From assembly GCF_001730225.1 (NCBI RefSeq), contig NZ_MIJE01000001.1, positions 1 through 64,000 on the forward strand: a DNA stretch of 64,000 nt, in the 5' to 3' direction. Under the pieces are notes generated by a model. The model saw nothing but the letters and a program-made list of their open reading frames with translations. It searched no databases and was not told the origin of the DNA. Positions 44,510-53,205 of the stretch are shown one piece after another (position 1 is the first letter of the stretch; each line of letters opens with the position of its first letter). Origin of the DNA: Desulfuribacillus alkaliarsenatis. GTDB lineage: Bacteria > Bacillota > Bacilli > Desulfuribacillales > Desulfuribacillaceae. The position numbers and the translations under genes were made by a program.

Positions 44510-44986
44510 ATGGAATACATCAACTCTTTAGTAATGACTGATAACCACATTATTGTAAATGACATTGTAATTAATTTAAATAAAGTAGAAGCGTCTTTTA
44601 CTAAGGAGATGGAAAGCTCCTTTAAAGCTATTAAGCAAACTGTAGAACAGGCAAATGATTTCTTGAGATTACACTTGAATAGTGTATGTTTAAATTTATG
44701 GTGTTTTGAAGAAATGCTCGCAAATGCTATAGAGCATGGCAACAGTTTTTCTGCAAATAAAAAAGCTTTTGTAGAGGTAAAGATAATTGACAATTTCATA
44801 GTATTTATCATTACTGACGAAGGTGAAGGATTTGACTGGAGAAAGCAAATGGCCTTTAAGAGTTGTTTGCTTGCGGATAATGAACGTGGACGAGGTGTTG
44901 TTATGTCTAAAATGCTAAGTACAGGTATGACATATAACGAAAAAGGCAACCAAGTAATTATTATTTATAACATTAGCCAGGTATAA
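44510..44986 (+). CDS. RsbW-like ATP-binding protein (anti-sigma kinase type)
   Basis: 158 aa. A single GHKL ATPase domain of the HATPase_c_2 type has FEEMLANAIEHGN (N box), DEGEGFDW and a short lid ERGRGVVMSKML. There is no sensor or DHp region. Such proteins bind and phosphorylate an anti-anti-sigma partner or act on phosphatases of the PP2C type, but none is encoded nearby. A GGAGG site precedes ATG. Confidence 0.8.
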   Translation: MEYINSLVMTDNHIIVNDIVINLNKVEASFTKEMESSFKAIKQTVEQANDFLRLHLNSVCLNLWCFEEMLANAIEHGNSFSANKKAFVEVKIIDNFIVFIITDEGEGFDWRKQMAFKSCLLADNERGRGVVMSKMLSTGMTYNEKGNQVIIIYNISQV

Positions 44987-45151
44987 CATCTTCCAACTAT
45001 TAGCACACTATATATTGATAGGCAGAAACATAGTGTTGTATCTTAATTATAGTGTGATATTGTTCATATTTTCCATTGATTTAATTCATTGCGATTAGAA
45101 CAGTAAAACGGTTAAACTTAGGTAAGAAATTAAGTTGAGGAGGAAGAAGTT

Positions 45152-46369
45152 ATGAGTGAATTAATCAATAACAGTGAGAAGCGAAAAGAGGAACTAAAAA
45201 ACCTAATCAAGAAGCTGCATCAGGGTGTACCGTTTGATGATGTGAAAAATGAGTTCTTGATTAAGTTTGGTACAGTATCAACAATTGAAATTGCGCAGAT
45301 GGAACAGCAGTTAATGCAGGAGGGCATGTCAGCAGACGTAATCCGCAAGCTATGTGATGTGCACGCTGAAGTCTTTAGAAACAATATTGAAGAAGTACAA
45401 AGACCGACAAAGAACTATGACGATCAGCCAGGTCATCCAATACATACATTTAAATTAGAGAACCGTGAAATAGAAAAAGTTGTTAGCTCTTTAGAGCAAG
45501 TTGTTAGTGAGTATGAGAAAGACCCAACAATGGACAATGGCTATAAAGTTCTTGAACAATTAAACTTGCTTTGGGACATAGACAAGCATTACAGCCGCAA
45601 AGAAAATCTGCTATTTCCTTATATGGAAAAACACGGCGTAACGGGTCCTGCTAAAGTTATGTGGGGAGCAGATGACGAAATCCGTGGCTTAATTAAAGCA
45701 GCAATTAAGCTACTAAAAGATACAGATGATAATCGGACAGAGGTATTGGCAAACATTTCATCTGCAGTTGAAAAGGTAAAGAGTATGATTTTTAAAGAAG
45801 AAGATATACTTTTACCAACAGCAACAAGATTTCTTACTGATGAGGAATGGTATAAGATTGCTTTAGAGAGTGAAGAAGTTGGGTATTGCTTAACTTCTCC
45901 AGAAGCTAAATGGAGGCCTGCTAATGTTTCAGATGCAGATGTGGATCAGGCACAGACACCGAGCGGATATATCCGTTTTGAAACTGGTATTCTAACGGTT
46001 AAAGAAATTAGTGCAATCTTTAATCACCTGCCAATCGACATTACATACGTAGATAAGGATGATATTGTTAAGTACTTTAGCCACGGTGAAGATCGCGTAT
46101 TTATGCGGACGAAGTCGATTATCGGAAGGAATGTTTCCAACTGCCACCCACCACATAGCGTACACATAGTTGAGAAATTAGTAGCCGATTTTAAATCTGG
46201 CAAGAAGGATAGTGAAGACTTCTGGATTCCATTAGGTGATATGTTTGTACTTATCCGCTATTTCGCAGTTAGGGATGAGAACGGTGAGTTTATGGGGACT
46301 ATCGAAGTTACCCAAAACATTAAGCATATCCAAACAATTACTGGCGAAAAGCGTTTGCTTTCAGAATAG
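45152..46369 (+). CDS. DUF438-hemerythrin-PAS protein
   Basis: 405 aa. The N-terminal DUF438 (about 8-75) is followed by a hemerythrin-like four-helix region (about 90-230) with HPIHTFKLEN, DKHYSRKENLLFPYMEKHG and FKEEDILLPTA carrying His and Glu ligands for a di-iron site. A C-terminal PAS domain (about 275-395) contains ITYVDKDDIVKYFS and HPPHSVHIVEKL. This architecture is common in anaerobic Bacillota and probably senses oxygen, NO or redox state. It stands alone with its own terminator. Confidence 0.9.
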   Translation: MSELINNSEKRKEELKNLIKKLHQGVPFDDVKNEFLIKFGTVSTIEIAQMEQQLMQEGMSADVIRKLCDVHAEVFRNNIEEVQRPTKNYDDQPGHPIHTFKLENREIEKVVSSLEQVVSEYEKDPTMDNGYKVLEQLNLLWDIDKHYSRKENLLFPYMEKHGVTGPAKVMWGADDEIRGLIKAAIKLLKDTDDNRTEVLANISSAVEKVKSMIFKEEDILLPTATRFLTDEEWYKIALESEEVGYCLTSPEAKWRPANVSDADVDQAQTPSGYIRFETGILTVKEISAIFNHLPIDITYVDKDDIVKYFSHGEDRVFMRTKSIIGRNVSNCHPPHSVHIVEKLVADFKSGKKDSEDFWIPLGDMFVLIRYFAVRDENGEFMGTIEVTQNIKHIQTITGEKRLLSE

Positions 46370-46411
46370 TAAGTATAGTATGTAAACAACAATCTTGAGT
46401 GAAAACATTAG

Positions 46412-46455
46412 AAAAAGGCCCAGCACAGTTCATTAACTGATAGCTGGACCTTTTT
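46412..46455. terminator. Bidirectional terminator
   Basis: AAAAAGGCCCAGC (46412-46424) pairs with GCTGGACCTTTTT (46443-46455). A-run and T-run on either side allow it to stop the convergent DUF438 and metal-transport transcripts. Confidence 0.85.
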
Positions 46456-46460
46456 GCGTA

Positions 46461-47399
46461 TTAACGCAAACCTTCTACTAATAAGTTAGTATTATATTTC
46501 ATCATTTTAATATACGTATCACCTTCACTACCCTTATAACCTAATGCGTCAGTATATAAACTTCCTGCTATTGGAACTCCAGTTTCTTTTGATATCATCT
46601 CCATGTATCTTGGGTCTAGAGTAGTCTCACTGAAAATAGCTGGCAAATTCCTGTCGTTGACAATTTCGATGATTCTCGAAATCTGTTGTGGTGTACCTTC
46701 CTCATGGGAGTTTAATTCCCAAATTCCTTCAGTGTGAAATCCATAGGCATCACCAAAATATTTCATAGCATTCTCGCTAATTACTATAACTCGATTATTT
46801 TCTGGTATGCTATTAAGGGTATCCTTTATATATGAATCAAGCTTGTTAAGCTCTGAAATATAAGCATCAGCATTGGTGCTGTAGTGTTGAGAATTAGCTG
46901 GGTCTATTTCTGCTACAATCTTGTAGATATTTTCGACATATATTTTTGCTAATGATACATCAAGCCATGCATGTGGGTCAGGATCTGAGCTGCCAATTAG
47001 ATTTATTGTAGGTACACCATCTGTAACGTATGCGATTTGTGTGCGTCCTACGTTGCCTAACGACTCTATTATCGTTTCTTCTAAGCCTAAACCGTTAACA
47101 AATAACACATCAGCATCATCAATTCTACGTATATCACTAGGAATCAATTCGTAGTCTTCTGGATTATTGCCGACAGGGACGATATATTCTACCTTACCAT
47201 ATTCACCTACTACATTTTTAGCCATATCTGCCAGGATTGATAGGGTTGTAATTACATATAATTCATCGTTTGATTGTACTTGTAAGCCTGTAGGTGAATT
47301 GGATTGGTTACATCCAACAATCATAAACGCAGCAATTAAGGTAATAGAAAGACTAAGTACGACAATCTTTCTTAGTTTTTTTACGAAATACAAATCCAC
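46461..47399 (-). CDS. Mn/Zn ABC transporter substrate-binding lipoprotein
   Basis: 312 aa. The lipobox IVGC (Cys near 30) is followed by cluster A-I metal-binding protein motifs: PVGNNPEDYELIPSDIRRI, SDPDPHAWLDVSLAKIYV with a metal His, SENAMKYFGDAYGF and the C-terminal SLYTDALG with an acidic ligand. The His-rich loop typical of zinc-specific ZnuA is absent, which leans toward manganese. Start GTG 47399 with GGAGG. It is last in the three-gene operon. Confidence 0.92.
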   Translation of the reverse strand: MDLYFVKKLRKIVVLSLSITLIAAFMIVGCNQSNSPTGLQVQSNDELYVITTLSILADMAKNVVGEYGKVEYIVPVGNNPEDYELIPSDIRRIDDADVLFVNGLGLEETIIESLGNVGRTQIAYVTDGVPTINLIGSSDPDPHAWLDVSLAKIYVENIYKIVAEIDPANSQHYSTNADAYISELNKLDSYIKDTLNSIPENNRVIVISENAMKYFGDAYGFHTEGIWELNSHEEGTPQQISRIIEIVNDRNLPAIFSETTLDPRYMEMISKETGVPIAGSLYTDALGYKGSEGDTYIKMMKYNTNLLVEGLR

Positions 47400-47414
47400 T
47401 GTTTATTCCTCCAT

Positions 47415-48284
47415 TTACTTTTGTTCACTAGTAGCATAGGAACGCCACTTTAATGTAATAAGTCCATGCTTTGGTGAGAAGAAAAAGCTTATTGCAAACA
47501 ATAAAGATGCTACAAGTACAATCGAAGCTCCCGTAGCAACGTCGTAAATATAGGAGAAATAAACTCCTACAATTGACGAGAAAACTCCAAACAAAGCAGC
47601 AAGACCAATCATAGTTGGTAAGCGATCAGTCAAGAGATACGCTGTTGCCCCTGGAGTGATTAGCATCGCGACTACCAATACAATTCCTACAGTCTTCAAC
47701 GACGCTACAGTAACTAAGGACAGAAGGAGCATTAAGCCATAATGAATAGCTTTCGTAGGTAGACCAATTGCCTTCGCCATAGTCGGGTCGAAGGTGCTAA
47801 CTAGCAATTGTTTATAAAATGAGGCAACAGTAATAAGCACAAATAGCCCAATTCCTAATATCATCCATAAATCTGCACGGGATACTGCTAACACATTACC
47901 AAATAAGATATGCCACAAATCTACTCCTGTTCCACGGATTCCTGTTATCATTACAACTCCTAAGGCAAAGGCTGCTGTAAATAGGATGCCGATTGCAGAA
48001 TCATCTTTAATCTTACTGTTTTGGGCTACGTAGCCAATACCGAGGGCAGTGAGTAAACCAGTTATAACTGCTCCAATAAAGAAACTAAAGCCCAATATAT
48101 AAGCTATGACGACCCCAGGTAGAACAGCGTGGGATATTGCATCACCCATAAGCGCCATACCACGTAAGATGATAAAACAACCGATTACTCCGCAAATAAT
48201 ACCGACTAGAACACCAGCAATCATAGCATTTTGCAAATACTGATAACGGGTCAAAGCATCAATGAAAATATAAATATTATCCAT
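47415..48284 (-). CDS. Mn/Zn ABC transporter permease
   Basis: 289 aa with eight or nine membrane segments. The family start FLQNAMIAGVLVGIICGVIGCF-like sequence (YLQNAMIAGVLVGIICGVIG) and GDAISHAVLPG (the ABC-contact motif of ABC-3 permeases) are present, as is GIVLVVAMLITPGATAYLL. It works with the ATPase whose stop it overlaps and with the binding lipoprotein downstream. Confidence 0.94.
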   Translation of the reverse strand: MDNIYIFIDALTRYQYLQNAMIAGVLVGIICGVIGCFIILRGMALMGDAISHAVLPGVVIAYILGFSFFIGAVITGLLTALGIGYVAQNSKIKDDSAIGILFTAAFALGVVMITGIRGTGVDLWHILFGNVLAVSRADLWMILGIGLFVLITVASFYKQLLVSTFDPTMAKAIGLPTKAIHYGLMLLLSLVTVASLKTVGIVLVVAMLITPGATAYLLTDRLPTMIGLAALFGVFSSIVGVYFSYIYDVATGASIVLVASLLFAISFFFSPKHGLITLKWRSYATSEQK

Positions 48285-49045
48285 TAGCCATTCACCACCA
48301 GCATCCCTTTTTGCTTGTTGAAGGTAGCTACCTTGCCGTCATAAGCCTCACGCAGGCAATCAACTTGGAATACATCCTCGCTTCGTCCATAGGCGATAAG
48401 CTTATTCTTAAGTAATAATAGTTTATCGAAATAGCTATCTGCTTTGCTAAGGTCATGATGAACAACAAAAAGTGTATTACCAGTATCGCGGAGTGCTTTT
48501 AAAATATCCATGATTTTACTTTCTGAGCTCATATCAATTCCAGCAAAGGGTTCATCAAGGAAGAATAAGCTAGCTTTCTGTGCTAAAGCTCGAGCTAAGA
48601 AAACCCGCTGCTGCTGTCCGCCAGATAATTGACCAATCTGGGTTTTGCGAGCTTGATACATTCCAACCTGCTCCAAGCTCTCAGCTACGATTTCGCGATC
48701 TTTTTTTGACGGGATACCCCACCAAGAAATGTGCGGGAAACGTCCCATCATCACCACATCCTCAACTAACACTGGAAAATCCATATCGATTGATGATCGT
48801 TGTGGAACGTAGGCTATTTCTTTTCGCAACTTACAAATTGGCTGCTTTTTATAAGTGATACAGCCTTTTCTAATAGGTAAGAATCCAAGCATTGCTTTTA
48901 TTAATGTTGATTTTCCTGCACCATTTGGACCAATAATACCAACTATCTGATTTGATCCTACGGTGAAAGAAATATTGTCAAAAACCTTCTTATCATGATA
49001 TGAAGCGCACAAATCTCGCACCTCAATTACAGTATCAGACTTCAC
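48284..49045 (-). CDS. Mn/Zn ABC transporter ATP-binding protein
   Basis: 253 aa. Walker A GPNGAGKST, Q-loop YVPQRSSID, signature LSGGQQQRVFLARAL, Walker B LFFLDEPFAGID and H-loop VVHHDLS. Start GTG 49045 with GGAGG nine bases upstream. First gene of the metal operon, divergent from the DtxR/MntR-type regulator. Confidence 0.95.
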   Translation of the reverse strand: MKSDTVIEVRDLCASYHDKKVFDNISFTVGSNQIVGIIGPNGAGKSTLIKAMLGFLPIRKGCITYKKQPICKLRKEIAYVPQRSSIDMDFPVLVEDVVMMGRFPHISWWGIPSKKDREIVAESLEQVGMYQARKTQIGQLSGGQQQRVFLARALAQKASLFFLDEPFAGIDMSSESKIMDILKALRDTGNTLFVVHHDLSKADSYFDKLLLLKNKLIAYGRSEDVFQVDCLREAYDGKVATFNKQKGMLVVNG

Positions 49046-49204
49046 AGTACAAACCTCCAGTAATCAGGTTTTTATTAATAATGTTAAAAGTTAACCACGA
49101 CTAAAAATCCTACTGATAGTACTATATTAAAAGCAATTCTAAATGGTGCCTTTCCGAATATGAATAATATATAAGTCGTCTAAACAATTTTGAGGTGAAT
49201 TAAA

Positions 49205-49696
49205 ATGCCAAATAGCAATGAACAGTTCTATACTGCGAGGGGATACGAGATAACGGCAGGAGAAAATACATTAACGCCTAGCATGGAGGATTATATAGAA
49301 ATGATTTATCGTATAGGCTTGATAAAACAACAAATCCGTGTTAATGATTTAGCAGACAGCCTTAATGTACAACCACCTTCTGTTACAAAAATGGTGCAAA
49401 AACTCAGCGAGAAGAAGCTACTCCACTATGAAAGGTATGGTTTAATTCAATTGACAGAAGAGGGAAGTAATTTAGGAGAGTTTTTTTTGAACCGACATAA
49501 TACTGTAAAAGAATTTCTATCGATGCTTGGAATCAAAGATAACCTCCAAAAAGACGTAGAACAAATGGAGCATTACGTAAGCTGGAATACATATACGGTG
49601 ATAAATCAGTTTGTAGGTTTTTTAAACGAAAATCAGCAGGTGTTACAGCAGTATCAAAGCTATATTATTAATAAAAGCTGTAAAAAAGCAGATTGA
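49205..49696 (+). CDS. mntR: DtxR/MntR-family metal-dependent regulator
   Basis: 163 aa. An N-terminal winged helix (LTPSMEDYIEMIYRI, VNDLADSLNVQPPSVTKMVQKLSEKKLL) is followed by the metal-binding dimerisation helices (LSMLGI, DVEQMEHYVSWNT) with Glu and His positions expected for MntR. It is divergent from the Mn/Zn operon with a 159-bp shared control region, so it most likely represses that operon when the metal is plentiful. No SH3 domain is present, as in MntR. The gene name is by family resemblance. Confidence 0.85.
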   Translation: MPNSNEQFYTARGYEITAGENTLTPSMEDYIEMIYRIGLIKQQIRVNDLADSLNVQPPSVTKMVQKLSEKKLLHYERYGLIQLTEEGSNLGEFFLNRHNTVKEFLSMLGIKDNLQKDVEQMEHYVSWNTYTVINQFVGFLNENQQVLQQYQSYIINKSCKKAD

Positions 49697-49779
49697 AACA
49701 CTAAGTTTTGAAACATTTTTCCTGCAGCTTACGTCAGAAATAATGACAAAACAAAAAATGTTGCAAGGAGAGATGAAAT

Positions 49780-50481
49780 ATGAAAATTAAAAGATTGCTA
49801 CAAGTATTATTAGCTGTATCGCTATTGTTTGTATTTACAGCTTGTGATGATGCAGTTGCACCTAATGAAAATGGTGAAAAACCAGCTGAGGGTGGTGTAG
49901 AGGTGGAATACCAAGTTATCACGGAACAAGAATTACCTGCAGAATTAATGGATTGGTATTTAGAGAATTATCAAAATGAAGGTCTGCATATGATTGTTCT
50001 TGAAGATACACAGTACATTATAGTAAGTGCAGGAGAGAGACCTACTGGTGGTTACCAAATTATTAACCTTTCACTGAAAAAGTTAGACGAGAAAATCTAT
50101 GTGACTGGTGAAGTACAGCCACCTGCTGAAGGTGATATGGTTATACAGGCATTAACCTATCCAAATGTATTATTAACAAGGGCAGCAGATGATAGCCAGT
50201 TTGTCTATAGTGGTTTAACACAATTAGAACCTGAAGCGGCTGAGCCATATGAAGCATCAGAAGGAAGCGCATACGGTATATTCACTGGCATGATTGATCA
50301 GAATTCAATTGAAATTCAATTAACCCCAGAAGAACACCGTGCATTTCAATTAACTGATGAAGCCAAGGAACAGCTGGTTGGTATTGAAGAGGGTGACCAT
50401 ATTTACATTGAATTTGAGCCAATCGAAGGACAACAGAACCGCATTTCATACATTGAAAAAATGTCCTTATTAGAACAATAA
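49780..50481 (+). CDS. PrcB-like lipoprotein
   Basis: 233 aa. The signal peptide ends in FTAC (lipobox, Cys near 22). A PrcB_C-type domain follows (YIIVSAGERPTGGYQI, EVQPPAEGDMVIQALTYPNVLL). A second region (about 155-233) resembles a small OB-like fold with IDQNSIEIQL and EGDHIYIEFEPI. PrcB regulates a surface protease in Treponema; the role in Bacillota is unknown. It is paralogous to the next gene. Confidence 0.8.
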   Translation: MKIKRLLQVLLAVSLLFVFTACDDAVAPNENGEKPAEGGVEVEYQVITEQELPAELMDWYLENYQNEGLHMIVLEDTQYIIVSAGERPTGGYQIINLSLKKLDEKIYVTGEVQPPAEGDMVIQALTYPNVLLTRAADDSQFVYSGLTQLEPEAAEPYEASEGSAYGIFTGMIDQNSIEIQLTPEEHRAFQLTDEAKEQLVGIEEGDHIYIEFEPIEGQQNRISYIEKMSLLEQ

Positions 50482-50596
50482 GTATAGTATTAAGTTCACT
50501 AATGAAAAAAATTAATAATGGATTAAAATCCCCTATGTTAAATTTAGATAAATACGTTATAATTAACGTATACATATGAACATAGGGGAGATTAAT

Positions 50597-51076
50597 TTGC
50601 CATCAAGATATCTTAATAACCAAATGAAATTTAAATTAAGATGGTTTTTAATAACTATATTAGCCGTTGTATCATTATTATTACTAGGTTGTTCAGGGAC
50701 AAACCAAACAGCTGTAATCTCTGCTACTTCATACGCAGAGATTGAATTTGAGCTAATAGACATAGACGAAATTACCGATGAAGAAGTACTGGAATGGTTT
50801 GCTAACAATTATTACAAGCCTGGTATGCATACATTAGATGCAGGTAAACGCTCACAGGCATTTACCCTTGTTTTGTTAGCTAAAGGTGAGAAGCCTACGG
50901 GAGGATATGAAATCATAATAGAGCAGGTAAGGGGATACGAAGATAAAATTGAGCTAGTAGCCCTAACTCGAGAACCACAAAAGGGCGAGTTCGTCACACA
51001 GTCATTTACTTATCCTTATGTATTACTGAAGATACAACAAGATGATAGGAATATTGTGATCAGTACAGAAAGCTAG
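50597..51076 (+). CDS. Second PrcB-like lipoprotein
   Basis: About 159 aa. The signal ends LLLLGC (lipobox), then comes a single PrcB_C-type domain: LLAKGEKPTGGYEIII, TREPQKGEFVTQSFTYPYVLL. It matches the first domain of its neighbour (GERPTGGYQI, ALTYPNVLL), so the pair arose by tandem duplication. TTG 50597 is well spaced from GGGGAG and preferred over ATG 50576. Confidence 0.78.
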   Translation: MPSRYLNNQMKFKLRWFLITILAVVSLLLLGCSGTNQTAVISATSYAEIEFELIDIDEITDEEVLEWFANNYYKPGMHTLDAGKRSQAFTLVLLAKGEKPTGGYEIIIEQVRGYEDKIELVALTREPQKGEFVTQSFTYPYVLLKIQQDDRNIVISTES

Positions 51077-51102
51077 TGTAAATTATTGAACAAATCGGTG
51101 AA

Positions 51103-51147
51103 AACATCCAGTTTGTCACGAAAAAACGTGACTATTGGATGTTTTAT
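51103..51147 (+). terminator. Rho-independent terminator
   Basis: AACATCCA (51103-51110) pairs with TGGATGTT (51135-51142), with an inner GTCACG/CGTGAC stem, then TTTATT. Confidence 0.8.
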
Positions 51148-51213
51148 TATTTGGCATCTAGTAAAGAATTCCTATATAATGCATAGTATAAATGTATGTG
51201 GGGAGACAAGTAG

Positions 51214-52296
51214 ATGGATAAAGACATTATACTAAACTTAGCTTTAGTAATTTCGTTCTTAACAATTTCAGGGTTGCTTTCCCGCAATTATAATATTAAT
51301 GCTTCTATTAAAAGTAAAGTGTATAGTGGAATTGCTGCAGGGATACTAGGCTCTTTATTGATGATATTTGCAATACCCTATAACGATATAATTTTACTGG
51401 ACTTTAGAAACTTTGCAGTAATTATTGGAGCTATGTATGGTGGTTTAGTTAGTAGCTTGGCTGCGGCAACAGTAATAGCAATAAACAGGGTAGTGTTTTT
51501 TGATTTTAATGAAGCTGCAATTGCAGGTGTGGTACTTATATATATAATGGCTTTTGTAAGTGGTTATATTGTAAAACAAAAACTGTCCACATTTTGGAAA
51601 TTTAACTGTATGAATATAGTTAATGTTCTATTATATATAACTACTATTTTCTTTATAACAGAAGATATTAAAGTTGCTCAAGATTTCATGTTCAAATATG
51701 CAATATACGCTTTTTTAGGTGGAATTATAGTGTTTTTTATAGCTGATTATATTGATAGAGCAAATAAATCTTATAGATTGTATAAGGAATCTGCTCAGGT
51801 TGATTTCCTGACAGGGCTAAATAATGTTAGACAATTTCATAAAGTTTTAAGCGAGTATGTAGACAATCCTAAAAGAGCTGATGAGCGTATGTCATTATTG
51901 CTTTTAGACATCGATTATTTTAAGACTGTAAATGACACATATGGACATCTTGCTGGTGATATAATCCTTAAAGAATTTGCAAAGGTTTTAAAGAACAATA
52001 CCAGGCCGTTCGATTATGTTGCTCGAGTAGGTGGAGAAGAATTTGCAATTATTTTGCCTGAATGCGCAAAAGAACAGGCAATAATAGTAGCGGAGCGAAT
52101 TAGGCAAGCTGTAGAGATACACGAATTTCCAATCTCAGATTTACAGAATGAATCAGTAAAAATCAATATAACTGTCTCGATAGGTGTAGCTAGTTACCCA
52201 GACCCAATAGACGATAAGAACGATTTATTTAAAAAGGCGGATGCCTGCCTTTACAATGTTAAAAGCGCGGGCAGAAATCGTGTTACAAGCTGCTGA
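51214..52296 (+). CDS. Diguanylate cyclase with LytS-like 5TM sensor
   Basis: 360 aa. The N-terminal 5TM region (1-185) resembles the LytS/YhcK sensor (FRNFAVIIGAMYGGLVSSLAAATV). The C-terminal GGDEF domain has VDFLTGLNNVRQF, LLLDIDYFKTVNDTYGH and RVGGEEFAIILPE; the signature reads GGEEF, which is active in many enzymes. The I-site RPFD precedes it by five residues. It should make cyclic di-GMP in response to a membrane signal. Confidence 0.92.
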   Translation: MDKDIILNLALVISFLTISGLLSRNYNINASIKSKVYSGIAAGILGSLLMIFAIPYNDIILLDFRNFAVIIGAMYGGLVSSLAAATVIAINRVVFFDFNEAAIAGVVLIYIMAFVSGYIVKQKLSTFWKFNCMNIVNVLLYITTIFFITEDIKVAQDFMFKYAIYAFLGGIIVFFIADYIDRANKSYRLYKESAQVDFLTGLNNVRQFHKVLSEYVDNPKRADERMSLLLLDIDYFKTVNDTYGHLAGDIILKEFAKVLKNNTRPFDYVARVGGEEFAIILPECAKEQAIIVAERIRQAVEIHEFPISDLQNESVKINITVSIGVASYPDPIDDKNDLFKKADACLYNVKSAGRNRVTSC

Positions 52297-52382
52297 TTAT
52301 TAAAATTAGTATATGGTATTGGTGCATTTACCTTTGTCAATATTTGTACTTGCCAACAATCATAGTTCTATTTTATAATGTA

Positions 52383-52410
52383 ATAGCTGACGCAAATAAG
52401 CGTCAGCTAT
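52383..52410 (+). terminator. Hairpin ahead of tRNA gene
   Basis: ATAGCTGACGC (52383-52393) pairs perfectly with GCGTCAGCTAT (52400-52410). No T-run follows. It may end the cyclase transcript or separate it from the tRNA. Confidence 0.5.
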
Positions 52411-52422
52411 CAACACAAATAT

Positions 52423-52498
52423 GGGGGCTTAGCTCAGCTGGGAGAGCGTTTGGCTGGCAGCCAAAAGGTCAGCGGTTCGATCCCGCTAGTCTCCACCA
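52423..52498 (+). tRNA. tRNA-Ala (anticodon GGC)
   Basis: 76 bases with encoded CCA. Acceptor GGGGGCT/AGTCTCC contains the G3-U70 pair that marks alanine tRNAs. D arm GCTC/GAGC, anticodon stem TTTGG/CCAAA around loop CTGGCAG (anticodon GGC), and T arm AGCGG/CCGCT with TTCGATC. Confidence 0.95.
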
Positions 52499-52520
52499 AT
52501 ATTAATATTGATCAACAAAG

Positions 52521-52551
52521 GCACGATTCTCATAAAGAGAGTCGTGCTTTT
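52521..52551 (+). terminator. Rho-independent terminator after tRNA-Ala
   Basis: GCACGATTCTC (52521-52531) pairs with GAGAGTCGTGC (52537-52547), then TTTT. A related hairpin ends the next operon at 54314. Confidence 0.8.
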
Positions 52552-52671
52552 GCTCATTATAAGTGCTTATTATATTGCAATGCCGTTCAATTAAAATATT
52601 TTTTTGGATGCAACGAATTGAGGATTATAACAATCTAATAGAGTGTAAAACAAATATAAGGGGGTCAGTAA

Positions 52672-53205
52672 GTGGAACTAGCTGCTTTAGTAAAAAAGGC
52701 AAAAAAAGGAGACGGAGAAGCATTTGTTAATGCGATAAAGCAATATGAGAAAATCTTATATAACATAGCAAAGAGGTTTTTGAATAACGAGCAAGACGTT
52801 GCCGATGTTATGCAGGAAACGATTATGGTTGCCTTTGAGAAAATCCAATCGTTACAAAATGAACAGTATTTTAGAACATGGATTTGTAAAATATTGATTA
52901 ATAAATGCAATGAAATGTTACGCAAAAAAAGCAAAGTTGTCTATGTTGAAGAAGTATTACCTGATAAAAAAGCCAAGGATGATACTATACATTTTGAGTT
53001 AAACGATGCAATTAACAGTCTAAGCAAAGACTACAAGGAAGTTGTGATTTTATATTACATCGTTGGGCTGAATACTCGAGAAATTGGAGAGTTCTTAGGG
53101 GACCCAGAAGGCACTATAAAGTCTAGGCTTTCCAGGGCGAGAGCACTTTTGAAAGAACTGTATTTTAATAATGAGGAGGTAGACGCATATGAGCAGTCGC
53201 TTTGA
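52672..53205 (+). CDS. ECF sigma factor (second)
   Basis: 177 aa. Sigma-2 has FVNAIKQYEKILYNIAKRFL, DVADVMQETIMVAFEKIQSL and FRTWICKILINKCNEMLRKK. Sigma-4 has LSKDYKEVVILYYIVGLNTREIG and PEGTIKSRLSRARALLKE. Both regions are complete. GTG 52672 has AAGGGGG upstream. It overlaps the DUF4179 protein by 17 bases, the standard layout of Bacillus SigV/SigI-like pairs. Confidence 0.92.
   Translation: MELAALVKKAKKGDGEAFVNAIKQYEKILYNIAKRFLNNEQDVADVMQETIMVAFEKIQSLQNEQYFRTWICKILINKCNEMLRKKSKVVYVEEVLPDKKAKDDTIHFELNDAINSLSKDYKEVVILYYIVGLNTREIGEFLGDPEGTIKSRLSRARALLKELYFNNEEVDAYEQSL

Noticed and set aside
44476-44949. Long minus-strand open frame opposite the RsbW-like gene
   Set aside because: The plus strand encodes a clear GHKL ATPase; the minus product is a Ser/Leu-rich shadow.
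49046-49204. MntR operator in the divergent metal-uptake control region
   Set aside because: Only a weak GTTAA-AAG-TTAAC repeat was found, which does not match the MntR box I know; regulation there is inferred from gene context only.
52450-52638. 62-codon open frame across the tRNA-Ala and its terminator
   Set aside because: It overlaps a canonical tRNA gene and has no ribosome site or protein resemblance.
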